This document shows positions 1-11,045 of a stretch of DNA of 64,000 nt, piece by piece; within the stretch, counting starts at the first letter, position 1; every line of letters starts with the position of its first letter. Location of the stretch: assembly GCF_945859685.1 (NCBI RefSeq), contig NC_079147.1, positions 212,415,578-212,479,577 of the forward strand, read 5' to 3'. The DNA comes from Eupeodes corollae. Its lineage: Eukaryota; Arthropoda; Insecta; Diptera; Syrphidae. The notes below the pieces were generated by a model. The model worked only from the letters and a program-made list of their open reading frames with translations. It made no database searches and was not told the origin of the DNA. A program made the position numbers and the translations under genes.

Positions 1-599
1 ACCGAATTTCAAGTGCCTCGGTGTATTTTTATCATCGAATTTAAACTTTACTTTTGGCGATCAACACTTTGTGGTCGGTATTTGTTGGAAATCCCAGCAT
101 TGATCTTGTCTCTAAATGTCAAGTAATTAACACTACTGTAAAAACGCGAACATGTTATGGAGCGCAGGCGTTTGGGGTCAGTCACGTTGAAGAATTTATA
201 GCTTTTCAAAGATATTTCTTCAAGCAACTATTCCATTTACCGAACTCTACTCTAACCTATCTGGTTTACCTCAAATTTATTAACAAAACCTGAAAGGTGA
301 TGATAAGAAATGAAAATAGTCTTTTAAGCTCAATCACTTTAAGATCATTGAGAATCAATGCTTCTCTTTTCAAGGAACGGAACCAACTGGCCTTATCGCG
401 TAACGTTCACGCTTGGAACGACATATTTTTAATGGTTATGGCTAAAGTGTACGACAAAATATATGACCTGCACTTAACCAGAACTTTATTATCAGACTCT
501 AGACTGCTTTACAAGAGCCTCAACCATCAGCTGCCAACTTCCAACTACTCATCTGAGGTGATAAGCGTCATTTTAAAGGGTCGAGTTATTAAATCTTAA
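1..599 (+). pseudogene. LINE reverse transcriptase C-terminal fragment (decayed)
   Basis: Plus-strand frames read through the region that follows the RT domain in non-LTR retrotransposons. The first bases give a FKCLGVF-like start, as in the KYLGV motif after the RT palm. Next come a cysteine/tyrosine stretch (CYGAQAFGVSHVEEF), as in the LLYGAEVWG region, and RYFFKQLFHLPNSTLTYLVY, as in the RRFLRRLLRLP region. A second frame from 297 continues with a LALSRNVHAWN-like stretch. The reading frame shifts near 293-297 and there is no RT core because the window begins inside the element. Comparison with R1/LOA/RTE-like families is from memory, so the clade is open. Dead copy. Confidence 0.6.
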
Positions 600-600
600 T

Positions 601-1190
601 TTTAACCTTAAAGATCAGATCTTCAGCTAATCTGTAAATTTACAACAAGGAGAAAATATGATCCATTTTATAGAAGATTGTCCTATATTACTAGAAATCC
701 GTAGGTTATACTTCCAGTAAATTGTTCTGACGCTACATAGTTGCTACGAGATACTAAATGGTTTGCTTTCCATAATGATCTCTATTTAAAGAGGATTCAA
801 TGAACTTATCGAAACAATTTGTTTCAAATTTGATTTTGATCAACTTTACTTAATCTATTTCTTTATACAAGAAAAATGCCAACATCAGATAACCAATACT
901 TAGGAAACAATTTGTGTACACAGACCTTTTTTTTTGCTATTAAAACTCGAAACATCATCTTTAAAACTCAGCAACTCTAAACCCAAAAGAACTTTGCAGT
1001 CGCGTCAAGGAATTCCACTTTAAACTATCGAGTTGCTTGATATGCAAATTCTTCAAAATTGAAGAACTATTGCAATGCTTTTTTTTAGAATAATATAACA
1101 ACCCTTAACTTTCTGATTCTCGATGTCACAATCATATGCTTATTTCTGTTTGTTGAAAACGCATATTATTTCACTGCAGACATTATTCTC
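601..1190. other. AT-rich non-coding stretch
   Basis: No coding frame, RNA gene or recognisable repeat was seen. The sequence is AT-rich with homopolymer runs and separates the LINE fragment from the GC-richer block that follows. Confidence 0.4.
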
Positions 1191-2320
1191 TACCTCCCCT
1201 TTCGTCTCTCTTATGTCCCCCACCCAAACCTTAGATGAAGAATTTTTAAATGTATTTTGGTTTATTTGCTAAAATGCAAATTAGTGCAACAATCGACCCA
1301 ACGCGATGCGACGACTATGGACGAGAGAAAGAGAAATATCCTTTTGAGACGTCAAACTTCAGACAAAAGCCGTCTCTCACTGTGTGTCTGTCATTCAGTC
1401 AGCGACAGCGATTAAGTGACGAGTTGTCGAGGTCATATCGTCGCATACCATCGCATCGCATCATCATCAGAGTTTCAACTGCCGCGTTGCAAACAGACCT
1501 TCTTAATTTCAATTCCACTATTCTTATATTTTTCTTTTTTCGGTTATCAAAAGAGTAAAGTATATACCTGACGAGGATGACATGACGGTGCGGTTGTTGC
1601 AGGTTTAGAATTGGGAGACAAGGCAGGATAAACAAACAGGATGATGATGGTCGTTGGTGCTTGTCGTCATTGATGACGAGATGATGGGACGATGACAATA
1701 ACAACGACGAGCCTGTCAGCACTGCAGATCGGCAATGCCAACGAATTAAATGCGACAGCTTATCGGCATCTCAGAGCCTCGCATGTGATTATCCCAAAAA
1801 AGGGAAAATTCGTCAACTAGCGATGCGATGCAGCAGCAGCGCAGCCAAGTCATCAGTAGCAGCAACAGCAACCGCAACATCAAAACCAGGACATTGTAAT
1901 GGAAAATCGCAATCGCCACAAATGCATACCTAACCTATAAGTTACGTACATAAATATATGTATGTGTGTATAGCTAAGCGGATCCACAGTTTCAAGTCCC
2001 GAAGTCGCAGCCGCTCGCTGATTGTTTAGCTGTCACATAAAGAAGTCACTCGGTGGCAGTGATCTGCGTCTTTGGCTGCTGTCAGTTGGTTGTACATCAC
2101 GATGTCGGTTGTACATCAATTGGATGCAAATGTCGCAGACAATTTATATCCGAATACTGAAATGACAGTTAATCATTGCGTATCGCAAGTCGCGTCTCGT
2201 TGTCGTTTGCAGTTTTGGACCTTAAAAACAAACAACCAAAAACAAAACAACCCCAACCCCTCTCTCGACCACTATAGGTATGTCGAAGTTTTGCTGTGCC
2301 AGGATCAGCCGTTTTAACGC
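1190..2320. other. Unique-looking GC-richer non-coding block
   Basis: Base composition rises above the AT-rich flanks. The block carries scattered GATGA and GCAGC/CAACAGCAA trinucleotide stretches (about 1808-1890) and a short TATGTATGTGTGTATA run near 1955. Open frames on both strands overlap and resemble no protein family I know, so they are probably chance frames. The look is that of fly intronic or regulatory DNA, but there is no direct proof of function. Confidence 0.4.
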
Positions 2321-3385
2321 AACGTTCGTTTTATATAAATTTGTGTGGATGAGGAACGATGGACTGTCATTTAAGATTGATGGGAGATGAAAGGCCTTGA
2401 TGTTAGGAGTACGTAACTATGTATAAAGAGGATGATCGCTTTGGTGGAATTAAATGAAAATATATACACTTAACAATCTTTTAAAGCCTTAGTTAAGTGC
2501 AGACGCGCAGAGTAGCAGCGGAAATCACTCATTCTTGATAGGATTGGTTTGCACTGCATATGAACTTCAGTTCTATTGATCAAGGCAGATTATTATTTTC
2601 GGCATCATTATGTGGTACGAAAAAATGAGTTTTCGACTTAAGGGAACACACAGTGTTACCGCTGCAGTACAATGTTTTTCTTCAAACCCCTTCTTCCAGT
2701 TTCTGATATTTAAGGAAAAGGGGTGTGAAGATCGCATTGTGCCAGTAACCAAAACAAAAAGTTAAACTCTATCTGATGTTGATGTGCAATGGAACAATTG
2801 GATTTGAATTTAAAGGAAAACAAGAATAATTTTGATCCGTGTTAATGCGTTTTCTACTCAAAAGACTTGCTGAAGACTCTTTGCCACAAAGTTTTTTAAT
2901 AGGCTACACAATAGGCATGGATCTTGTTTTTATTTTCAAAAATGTTTTAATTTTTGTTAAACGTTATTCGTATTTTATTTTTTAAAAAAGGGTTAATTGT
3001 TGAAATTGTTCAAAAATAGTTAGGTCCATAATCACCAGCTGAACTAATTGGATTATAAATGTCGTTCTGATCTCGTATTTTGGTCCAGTTATTTTGCTTA
3101 AGGGTATTTTATGTAGAAAATTAGTTTAATTGTTAAAAGGACAAATAAGAAATTAAAAAATAACAAATAATTTATAATGCTCGGGTTTAAGCTCTTAAGG
3201 ATTTAAAGATATTGCGTGGTTGTTTGAAGAAAAAAGGATGACCAGAAATCGAAATAACGAAATAAATGTTCTTAAAAAACGTATGTCAATTAATTTTCGA
3301 CGAACATGAAATTTTCAAAAATAAAACTTTGTAGAAATGTAAGCACTTGTCTATTGGGTACTCCGCTCGTGGGATTGTTTTTTTG
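2321..3385. other. AT-rich non-coding stretch
   Basis: Nothing identifiable. Poly-T/poly-A tracts and short imperfect repeats only. Confidence 0.4.
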
Positions 3386-3389
3386 TTAA

Positions 3390-5790
3390 AACACATTCAA
3401 CACCGGAAGGAAGGTATGTTAAGATCTTTGCTGAGTTAAATCAATTAACTCAGCTTGTCGATGAGCCAACTCGAATCCCTGACGTTGCAGGTCAACTCGC
3501 CAACACCCTAGACTTGTTTCTTACCTCTGACCCTAATAAATTCACAATTAGTGTGTTACCGCCTCTAGGCACATCAGACCATTGTATCGTATCTGCAAAA
3601 TTCTCATGTCGAAAAAACCCAGTTAAAGAAAAAACTCCTATAAGAACCGTTTGGCAATATGAGAAAGCCAACTGGGACGGTCTCAATGAATTCTTCAGGA
3701 ACTTTAACTGGTCACTATGCTTCCTCGATAGCGACGTGGATTCCAGTGCAGATATGGTTACAAATTTAATTCTTTGTGGAATGAGAAATTTTATCCCGAA
3801 TAGGGTGAAATCTATCAAACCCAAAGAGAACTCATGGTTTGATTCGAGCTGTAAATAGATTATTAGGTTCAGAGATGTAAGTTTCCGTTGTTATAAAGCC
3901 AAATGGACTGAGGAAAGCCGAAATAAGTTCAAACAAGCTAGAAAGACCTGCAATGGTCATATTCGACGGACCAAATTTTTGCATGATCAGAAATTAAGAA
4001 AGTAGTCAAAAATTTCTGGTCATTTGTAAAAAACGTACGAAACACCACGTCATCCTCGGTTCCAACGCTCGTCCACAATAACACTCTCTATGTAAAATCG
4101 ATTGATAAAGCCAATTTGCTTACAGCACATTTTGCTGTTAATTCGACGCTACCGGGTAGTGTCATGAGTCCTCCTGTTCTTGAGAGCGTAAATGATTCTA
4201 TGGGACGAATCTTCTTTCGCACTCGTGCAGTCGAAAGAGTGCTGAAAGACCTCAACATACACAAATCCGCTGGTCCGGATAGTATTCCCCCTATTGTTCT
4301 GAAGAGGTGCTCTTCAACGCTGGCAAAACCACTGCGTAAGCTTTTCCATCTGTCCTATTCTACATTACTGCATTTGTCCAGCCTGTCCCTTAAAAAAGGC
4401 GAATCCTGCTCTCCCTCAAACTATCATCCAATTACACTTACGTCCCTTCTTTCTAAGTTCATCGAAACGCTGACTAATTTTCAGCTTAAGAAATATCTTG
4501 AAAAACTGAAGCTTCTTAATGACCGACAGTATGGCTTTGTAGCAATAGGTCCACTGGTGATATCATGGTTCATCATGGTTCGTTTTGGAGAAAGTAAGAT
4601 TATTGCACTTGATATTTCAAAAGCATTTGAAAGAGTTTGGCACCAAGCTCCCTTATCAAATATGCGTGCTTTTGGTATTGATGAATCTCTTCTTCGTTGG
4701 ATTGGAAATTACCTTCCTAACCGTTCAATACAAGTTGTTTTGGATGGTTACAAGTCTGAAATTCATAAAATAAATGCTGGTGTTCCCCAGGGCTCCGTTT
4801 TGTCTCCGACTCTCTTCCTTATATTCATAAATGATCTTTTGGCTGTCACTTCTAATCCATTTAACTGTTTCGCCGACGACAGTACCGTCAGCTTTTCATA
4901 TTCGTTTCTAGATTCACATCCTTGTCCTTCGGATGTGGAATTTAGACGGCAGCGTATTATAAGCTCATTAAATTCTGATCTTGACAGCATTGTCCAATGG
5001 GGAATCAAAAACCGTGTAGAATTAAATGCTTCAAAAACTCAATGCTGTCTCCTGTCGTTAAAGCGTAACATACCCCCGATGCCACTATCTATGAGTGGCA
5101 CTTACATCCACGAAACTAATCAACTTTCACTACTCGGTATGAATATCACAAATCACCTCTAATGGAATGATCACATATTCGATATCGCCAAAAATGCTGC
5201 CAGGTGCTTAGGATTTCTCCGACGATGCAAGAAATGTTTAACCCTTCTGATCTGGCTATAATCTACAAAGCTTTTATCCATCCAAAGCTTGAATATAATT
5301 TGCATATCTGGGCAGGTGCCCCCAAAACAAGTTTAAATCTCTTGGACAGAATTTAAAAAAGGGCTTTAAAATTGATAGGCGACAGAACTACGATCGAAAC
5401 ATTTACATCGCTAGAACACCGTCGCAATGTTTCATGCATTTCGTTATTTTAAAGATATTTTACAAACAATTTTCTGTCGAATTAGCCAGTTGCATTCCAT
5501 CCCTTAAACAATTCAGCCGTAATACTAGCACTCCTAGGAATGCTCATCAGTTTGCCCTAGAGCTCAATTTCGGACGTATTGTCAAGTATAGAAATTCTTT
5601 TTTAAATCGCACATCGAGAATGTGGATTGCTTTGGCCAACTCTGTTTTTCCCTCCCATTTTGATGTTCAGAACTTTAAGACCAATGTGCACCGGTATCTC
5701 CTTTTAAATCCTTCCCTATTTTCCTAACGCTCGCACTGTGTTTAAATATATACATATAAAGGGTACTAATAACCCCTTCAGTGCTTACAC
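3390..5790 (+). pseudogene. Jockey/CR1-superfamily LINE pol remnant (copy 1, FADD type)
   Basis: This is a long but broken copy of a non-LTR retrotransposon pol. From 3430 to 3858 it encodes the end of an APE-like endonuclease, ending in GTSDHCIVSAKF, the SDH motif. From 4116 to 5160 an RT domain of about 348 codons shows KSAGPDSIPPIVLKRC, LDISKAFERVWH, AGVPQGSVLSPTLFLIFIND and the catalytic motif CFADDS near 4866-4881 instead of the usual YADD. The region 5160-5727 holds the C-terminal part, ending in a stop at 5725-5727 and a short 3' UTR with GGGTACTAATAACCCC. Stop codons and shifts near 3856, 4005, 5160 and 5355 disable it. A minus-strand copy of the same family lies at 59020-60650 and a small piece at 35085-35385. 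The exact clade is uncertain. Confidence 0.85.
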
Positions 5791-6184
5791 AGCTGTAAAA
5801 GTTGAATGGGCTCGACGAGCAATGACGCCATGTTGCGTTGCTCTATCAGCAATATGTTATGATTTTTAATATTCATCAAAAAGATTTATATTATTTAAAC
5901 TGAGTTAAAATTTCGCATTTATTTTCTTTAAATATTTAATTAAATATTTATTATTAATATATTTATTTTTCTATGGTAAAGATCCTGAGTAAGTAAAAAT
6001 ATGGCCTCAGGATTTGACATATTAATGGACAAAGCTTACTGACAAAATGCAATGAATTTCGTGATATCTTTGTAAATTCCGATGTTCATGTTGTTCGTGT
6101 CACCAAAACATAGAAATGATGCAAGTGACGAAATGTGCAGCTTGATCTTGTGGGAAATGGTGTTGCAATTTTTTTTAAATCTGT
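5791..6184. other. AT-rich non-coding stretch between LINE remnants
   Basis: TTTAAATATT-type AT-rich sequence. No feature recognised. Confidence 0.4.
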
Positions 6185-7890
6185 TTTTTAATATAATTCA
6201 ATGATCTTTTGGGAAGTGATAGTAGTCAACTTTTAGTGGTAATTTATAGACCAAATAGAAACCTAGACTTTTCACCTCTTATTATAGAAGAAATCTCGTT
6301 GTTCCCCCTCTTATACAGTTTTATGCGGAGACTTCTGATAGGGACCCAACTTTTCTGTGTCAATTTTTGTTTACTTCACGCACAATTATCCTCTTGACGA
6401 AGGTGTTGAAAATACTGCTTGTCATATTCCGAAGCAAGTTTCCAATCCTTTTTTCTTTGACAAACCAGTTAACAGTACTTTAAACCGTTGATTTGGCTTG
6501 ATTAACTAAAGATGAAATATATTATTTATAAGATTTAGCTTCTGGTGGTATTTACTTTTATGAGTTCTCGAAGTTCTTTAGAGGTTTCACTTGCTTTTCT
6601 CCCCATTCTGAGACAAAATGTCCAAAACGCTTTTAAAAAGTTTTAATAACTTTAGAATACTTAAAATACAAAGTGATAAACCATGGTTTACGCAAAATAT
6701 CAGACTAGTAATGCAACAACGGGATAAAAGCGATATCGGTTGACTGATTTGCGACGCTTGTTTTGAGAGTTGTGCAACAAAGTCACAGCTGAAATACGTT
6801 AAGTCGAACCAAAGATTTTGTTTTATTAATTAAGTTCCTCAAACTTGGCGAAATATGACTGCTAACGATGTTCATTTTAACTCAGTCCCATCAATCTCGC
6901 CTTGTCGAGTTTTCAAAAAAATATTCCTTTTATGAAAACATTTAGATCACCCTAGTTTCAGTGTTCGATCTGCGGATTGTGCTGATGTTGTTTAAAGTTT
7001 CTGTAAAGTCAAGTGATATCACTCAGGATTTTACTAATTTTGCCGTCACACGTAATATACGTATTTAATACCATTTTGATATCTGGATATGTAAAGGACC
7101 TTCGAAAGACAGCAAAAATCATACCACTTCCTAAAAATCCTAAAGGAACTACAGGAACTGAATATGGGCCTATCTCAATTCTACCGTGTTTTTCTAAAGT
7201 CTTATAAAGAATTTTGCAGATACAAATCAACGCTTACCTAACAGGAATTTCGTTGCTCACTCCACAATAATCTGGCTTCCTGAAAGAGCAAAGCTGTACA
7301 ACATCAGTCCTTTGCGTGACTGAAAAAAACGACAAGCGTTTTATATGGACGACTAAACTTTTTTAGTCTTGCTTGATTTTTCTAAGTCACTGATACCATG
7401 ATATTGTGTGTAAAAACGTATGCAGCAAGTTTTGCTTAACTTGTGTATTCTTATTTGACAAACAGAAAACAAGCAGTCCATATTGGTGACTGTTTGTCTA
7501 GTTCTTTAAACTATTTCAACCGAAGTTCCTCAAGGCTCGATATTGAGTTCTTTACTATTCTGTTTACATGTCAATGATCTTACAAAATTGATCAAAAACT
7601 GATCTTTTAATCTGCATTCCGGCGACTTTCAACTTTACTTAAATTATCCTTCTGGACTTATTGAGGACGGCGCCTATGATATCAAGAAGACCTTCACAAA
7701 ATTTTAAACTGGTCTTAATAAAATGGTCTTTTCTTGAACCCTAAACAAAATCAAAATCCGTAGTAATTTCTAAAAATATTCTTGAACTTTTTACTGTCGC
7801 TCGATTTTGTTAAGTAATGCCCCCATTAAATGTGTAGAAACTGCTAAAAACCTCGGAGTTAACTTTAACCATGTTGCTTGCTAAGACTTT
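6185..7890 (+). pseudogene. Second LINE pol remnant (jockey/CR1-like, heavily decayed)
   Basis: Conserved LINE segments follow one another on the plus strand through many frameshifts and stops. An endonuclease-like piece reads SSQLLVVIYRPNRNLDFSPL (6223-6282). A linker-like piece reads DKPWFTQNIRLVMQQRDK (about 6678-6732). RT motifs read KTAKIIPLPKNPKGTTGTEY and GPISILPCFSKVL (7110-7207), then a shifted SGFRKEQS-like segment (7270-7300), a LLDFSKSF-like motif near 7370, and PQGSILSSLLF-like sequence near 7535. No single frame covers a domain. It is a different family from the copy at 3390-5790: the RT has an NPKGTTGTEYRPI-type motif, not KKGESSSPSNYRPI. Confidence 0.7.
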
Positions 7891-7959
7891 GTTAATGCTA
7901 ATCTTAATATATAATTGTTAATAACTTAATGTTATTTTTAATAATATGGTTGTTTCTAA

Positions 7960-8275
7960 AAGATTATTTTTATTTTTTTTCGTCCTCCATAGCTCAAGAA
8001 CCAGAAGAGATATGGACTTCAAATACATTTTTGATAATAAGATAATAATGAAGAAAGGGCTCTCAGGAATATTGCGTGGGTGCTTGATGTTTGGTTCTCT
8101 ATATCTCGTGAATAATAGAAAACATTGACGTCAAATAAATTTCATTCATCAAATTTTTGATTTGTTATATGTGAAATAAAACCTTTGAAGAAATGCTACT
8201 AAAATTCATAAAAATTGGTTTACGACTAAAAATCTCATTAACAAAAATAGATGTTAAAATCAAACTTTTTCAACA
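7960..8275 (+). repeat. Dispersed repeat B, copy 1
   Basis: This stretch begins with a T-rich run and CGTCCTCCATAGCTCAAG, followed by AACCAGAAGAGATAT and, about 80 bases on, ATTGCGTGGGTG. The same ordered blocks occur at 36600-36710 and, more diverged, at 50015-50115. Weaker similarity runs on to about 8275 (GGTTTACGAC). All four copies found are in plus orientation. No coding potential. The family's class is unknown to me. Confidence 0.7.
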
Positions 8276-10055
8276 TATGCAAAATATGCCTATGCACTTT
8301 GTAAATAAATTTGAACATCATTTGTATTGAAACAACAACCCTACATAAGAAATCCCTTCATGTTTATGTAATGGCAGTAAAAAGCAATTTTTACGCTCAA
8401 TAAACTACATCGGTTAAGTAAATTCCATCAGGAGTTATTTATGCGTACCTTTGTGTTGGGTTTAAAACTTTCCCAAAACGACTTTCACTTTTTTGTAATG
8501 ATTATAGAAATGAACAAATGTTTTTCAAAATGCGCAGATGCATACTGATTAGGATGTTTTATTGTTTTTTTTTTAAATGACACAATTTATTAAGTGTGAC
8601 AAATTAAATCTGTAGATTTTCTGTTTCACATAAGACATTCTTAGGTTTTTGACAGATGAAATATTTAAAAATTAGATCTGCACAAAATTAGAAAATATTA
8701 TTTGTAGACGTATATAGCAAAAACAAAAAGGGTTGTGGCACGCTTTGTCTAGATCCAGCTTAAAGGATAAGCATTGCAAACTTCAACATTTCCATATATG
8801 TTTTCTTCAGGGTAGAAAACTCAGGGGTTACCTTTAAAAACAAGGAGAAAACAAGTTGAATTCGTGATTTTTCTTAAAACTGAGAGTATTTCATGAAAAT
8901 GCATTAATTTTATTTGTACATTATAAAATTTAATGGCACTGAAAAAGCTTTGATCGACGTTAGTATGATACGAGATTGCTGAACAAGTATTTGAGTCAGT
9001 CACTCTTCTTAGCTGAAATTTGTATTCCAAAGCAGGTAAGGATATCTTCCTTGGTGGACGGGGCAACTTGATTCCAGGTTTCGTTTATAGGGCAAAGTTA
9101 AGAAATATTCCAGACACGTCATCGGCTTTTGAATCATTTATAAAGCAAATCATTAATTCTTCTAACATTTTTTAAAAGTTGTTTTTGTACAACAGGTTTT
9201 TCATTAAATGCATTTCGTATATGAAATATCAGAAAGGTTTTATATTCTCTTAGCACGGTTGCTCCCATTCAAAAGGCCCAGTTTTCTATGACCTTGGCGC
9301 ATAATTCAAGACTCTCACCTCTTAACTTTTCTGACGACAACCGTCTAAACGATAGCCTACAACGATATTTACTGTTCCCGTGTCGTCTATCGTTCTTGCT
9401 GAATTATATTTACACAAGCTGAATACACCAATTTGTTTCATAAATTAAATTTTGTATAGATTTTTCGAAATTGTTTTGTTTTTCTATGAGTTTTTGCATC
9501 AAATTAATTTCTAATATTTATCAGAAATTTCAAGGAAGAATGTATGGGCGGGCATTTGGAATTGGCAAGGGTATCTATTTCAACTGGATCGGCAGGAAAT
9601 CAGGAGCTAAACAAATCCTGGGAAAATTAAGCTACGAAACTTAACGCCCACTAAAATTGCAACAAAGGTCGTAACAGCGTAGAGAAAAGTCGAATTATAA
9701 AGGATACATTTATAAATACAAAATGTATTATACAGGTTTGGACTGATTACAAACATAGGGCTAAGATAAAGTGCAGTCACAACTCGATGTCTTTGAAAAA
9801 GATTGGGGGTTGTGCATCTGAAGAAGTCCCAATTTCAGACAACGAAAAGTAAGTATTGCAGTAGCCGGAAGTTGTACACCACACACTATGAATTCTTTAG
9901 AAAATGATGGAGCCATTGTTTATCTGCTCTTTGTATCGGATTTCAAGCTCCACGAAGGACATATTATTTTATCTAAAATTTAAGTCACTTTAATATTAGG
10001 CAATATTTTAAAATAGCAGTTATTTTATTTACGTGAAGCAAAAACTTTGTCTACT
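8276..10055. other. AT-rich non-coding stretch with one possible LINE scrap
   Basis: Mostly AT-rich unassigned sequence. On the minus strand 8821-9066 encodes 81 residues including SFFSAIKFYNVQIKL, which resembles the SFFYNGIKLYNSLP motif near the C-terminus of CR1/jockey-like LINE proteins. That match is weak and unconfirmed. No other feature was seen. Confidence 0.3.
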
Positions 10056-10059
10056 CCAT

Positions 10060-10610
10060 ATCTTTTAGACGATAGTTGTTTTTCATCAAAAACAAAACGA
10101 TATTGACAGGATAAGCGTTGGTTTGAAGCTTATTTGCATAGACCTGCAACTTAAGAAAGCCTTACAAGAAGAAATCTTAAGGTATCAAATCACACGATCT
10201 TGGTGTCCAATTTACGTTCGCTTCGGTACAAGATAAACATGCTATAAAACCTCTCGCAGAATATCGATTGTATCCTGAGCTTTGTGACACTTTCCACGAT
10301 CTTCTTGAAATCATAAGTTTTTAGTGTCCATATCATCCAATTCAGACCAAACGAAGTTATTGATCATTAACCTATAGCCATCGCCATTGACGATTATGGC
10401 CAGGCCAGCATCATATACGAAGAAGTACGTACGGATAACTCCTCCATCCCAAAATCTACACCACGCATTGACACCTCGTGAATATCACAATGAGTGGTGT
10501 TATCCCAAATCCGGCAATTCCGCTTATTCACGAACCTATTCATCAGCAACATTGGGATCAGATTTCAACTGCTCCAAAATCTAATTAATGGTTTCGTTTT
10601 AGCTCCTGAT
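10060..10610 (-). pseudogene. Mariner-type (IS630-like, DUF4817-associated) transposase remnant
   Basis: On the minus strand, reading from 10600 down, shifted frames give the central and C-terminal parts of an insect IS630/mariner-type transposase. They include a DGGVIRTYFF-like piece (family WAGGVIGPYFF), VNGDGYRLMINNFVWSELD, FQEDRGKCHKAQDTIDILRE (family FQQDGATCHTA, which carries a catalytic Asp), then a degraded PRSCDLTPLDFFLWG region and GFLKLQVYANK near 10120. Several stops and shifts make it inactive. Related fragments are at 28170-28640, 50380-50790, 53920-54600 and 58110-58870. The family assignment rests on remembered motifs. Confidence 0.65.
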
Positions 10611-10763
10611 TCAATTGTGTTTGTTTATTAGTACAGGCCCAAATATTGATCACCATATTGTGGCCAACAACAGGATAAGTTCCTGTGAGCGACGCGATTC
10701 CGCCTGTCTTAAAATCTGCTGCACACTTTCATCTTGCACTTCGTGGTAGTAGTTTTGTTGGCT

Positions 10764-11045
10764 GTACCCTATAAGAAGGTCGCAAATGTAGGACCCGTGG
10801 AGCGATGGTTCCCTGCCTTTGTAATCTTTTACGGGTACTGCCTCTTACGAGGAATTAACAAATCCTCCAAGAGTAATTCTTGTAATGGAAAGTGCTTTAT
10901 CAAATCAGCTGTTCGGAATTCGGCCTAAGACTGTAGGTGCCCTTCGTCCCTGACATGACTCACACCCAGGAATGGTTGAGCGTTATAAGTCACTAGGCCC
11001 TGGTTACCTAAGAACTGTTACACCATCTTACGTAATTTATTTATG
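10764..11045 (+). repeat. tRNA-headed SINE, nearly full length (copy 1)
   Basis: About 280 bp. The first 65 bases (from GTACCC) resemble a decayed tRNA-like head ending in a GGTTCCCTGCC box-B-like stretch. The body follows: CGGGTACTGCCTCTTACGAG, then AATCCTCCAAGAGTAATTC and a GGAATTCGGCCTAA block, then AGGAATGGTTGAGCG and CACTAGGCCCTGGTT. The end is an ACACCATCTTACGTAATTTATTTATG-type tail, split here as ACACCATC and TAATTTATTTATG. The same body appears inverted at 36222-36430 and 61214-61350, and head plus body at 34822-34972. Such a SINE would be transcribed by Pol III and mobilised by a LINE. This copy is mutated throughout. Confidence 0.65.

Noticed and set aside
1250..1722. Open frames of 102 and 107 codons on opposite strands
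   Set aside because: They overlap each other and match nothing recognisable. Probably chance in unique DNA.
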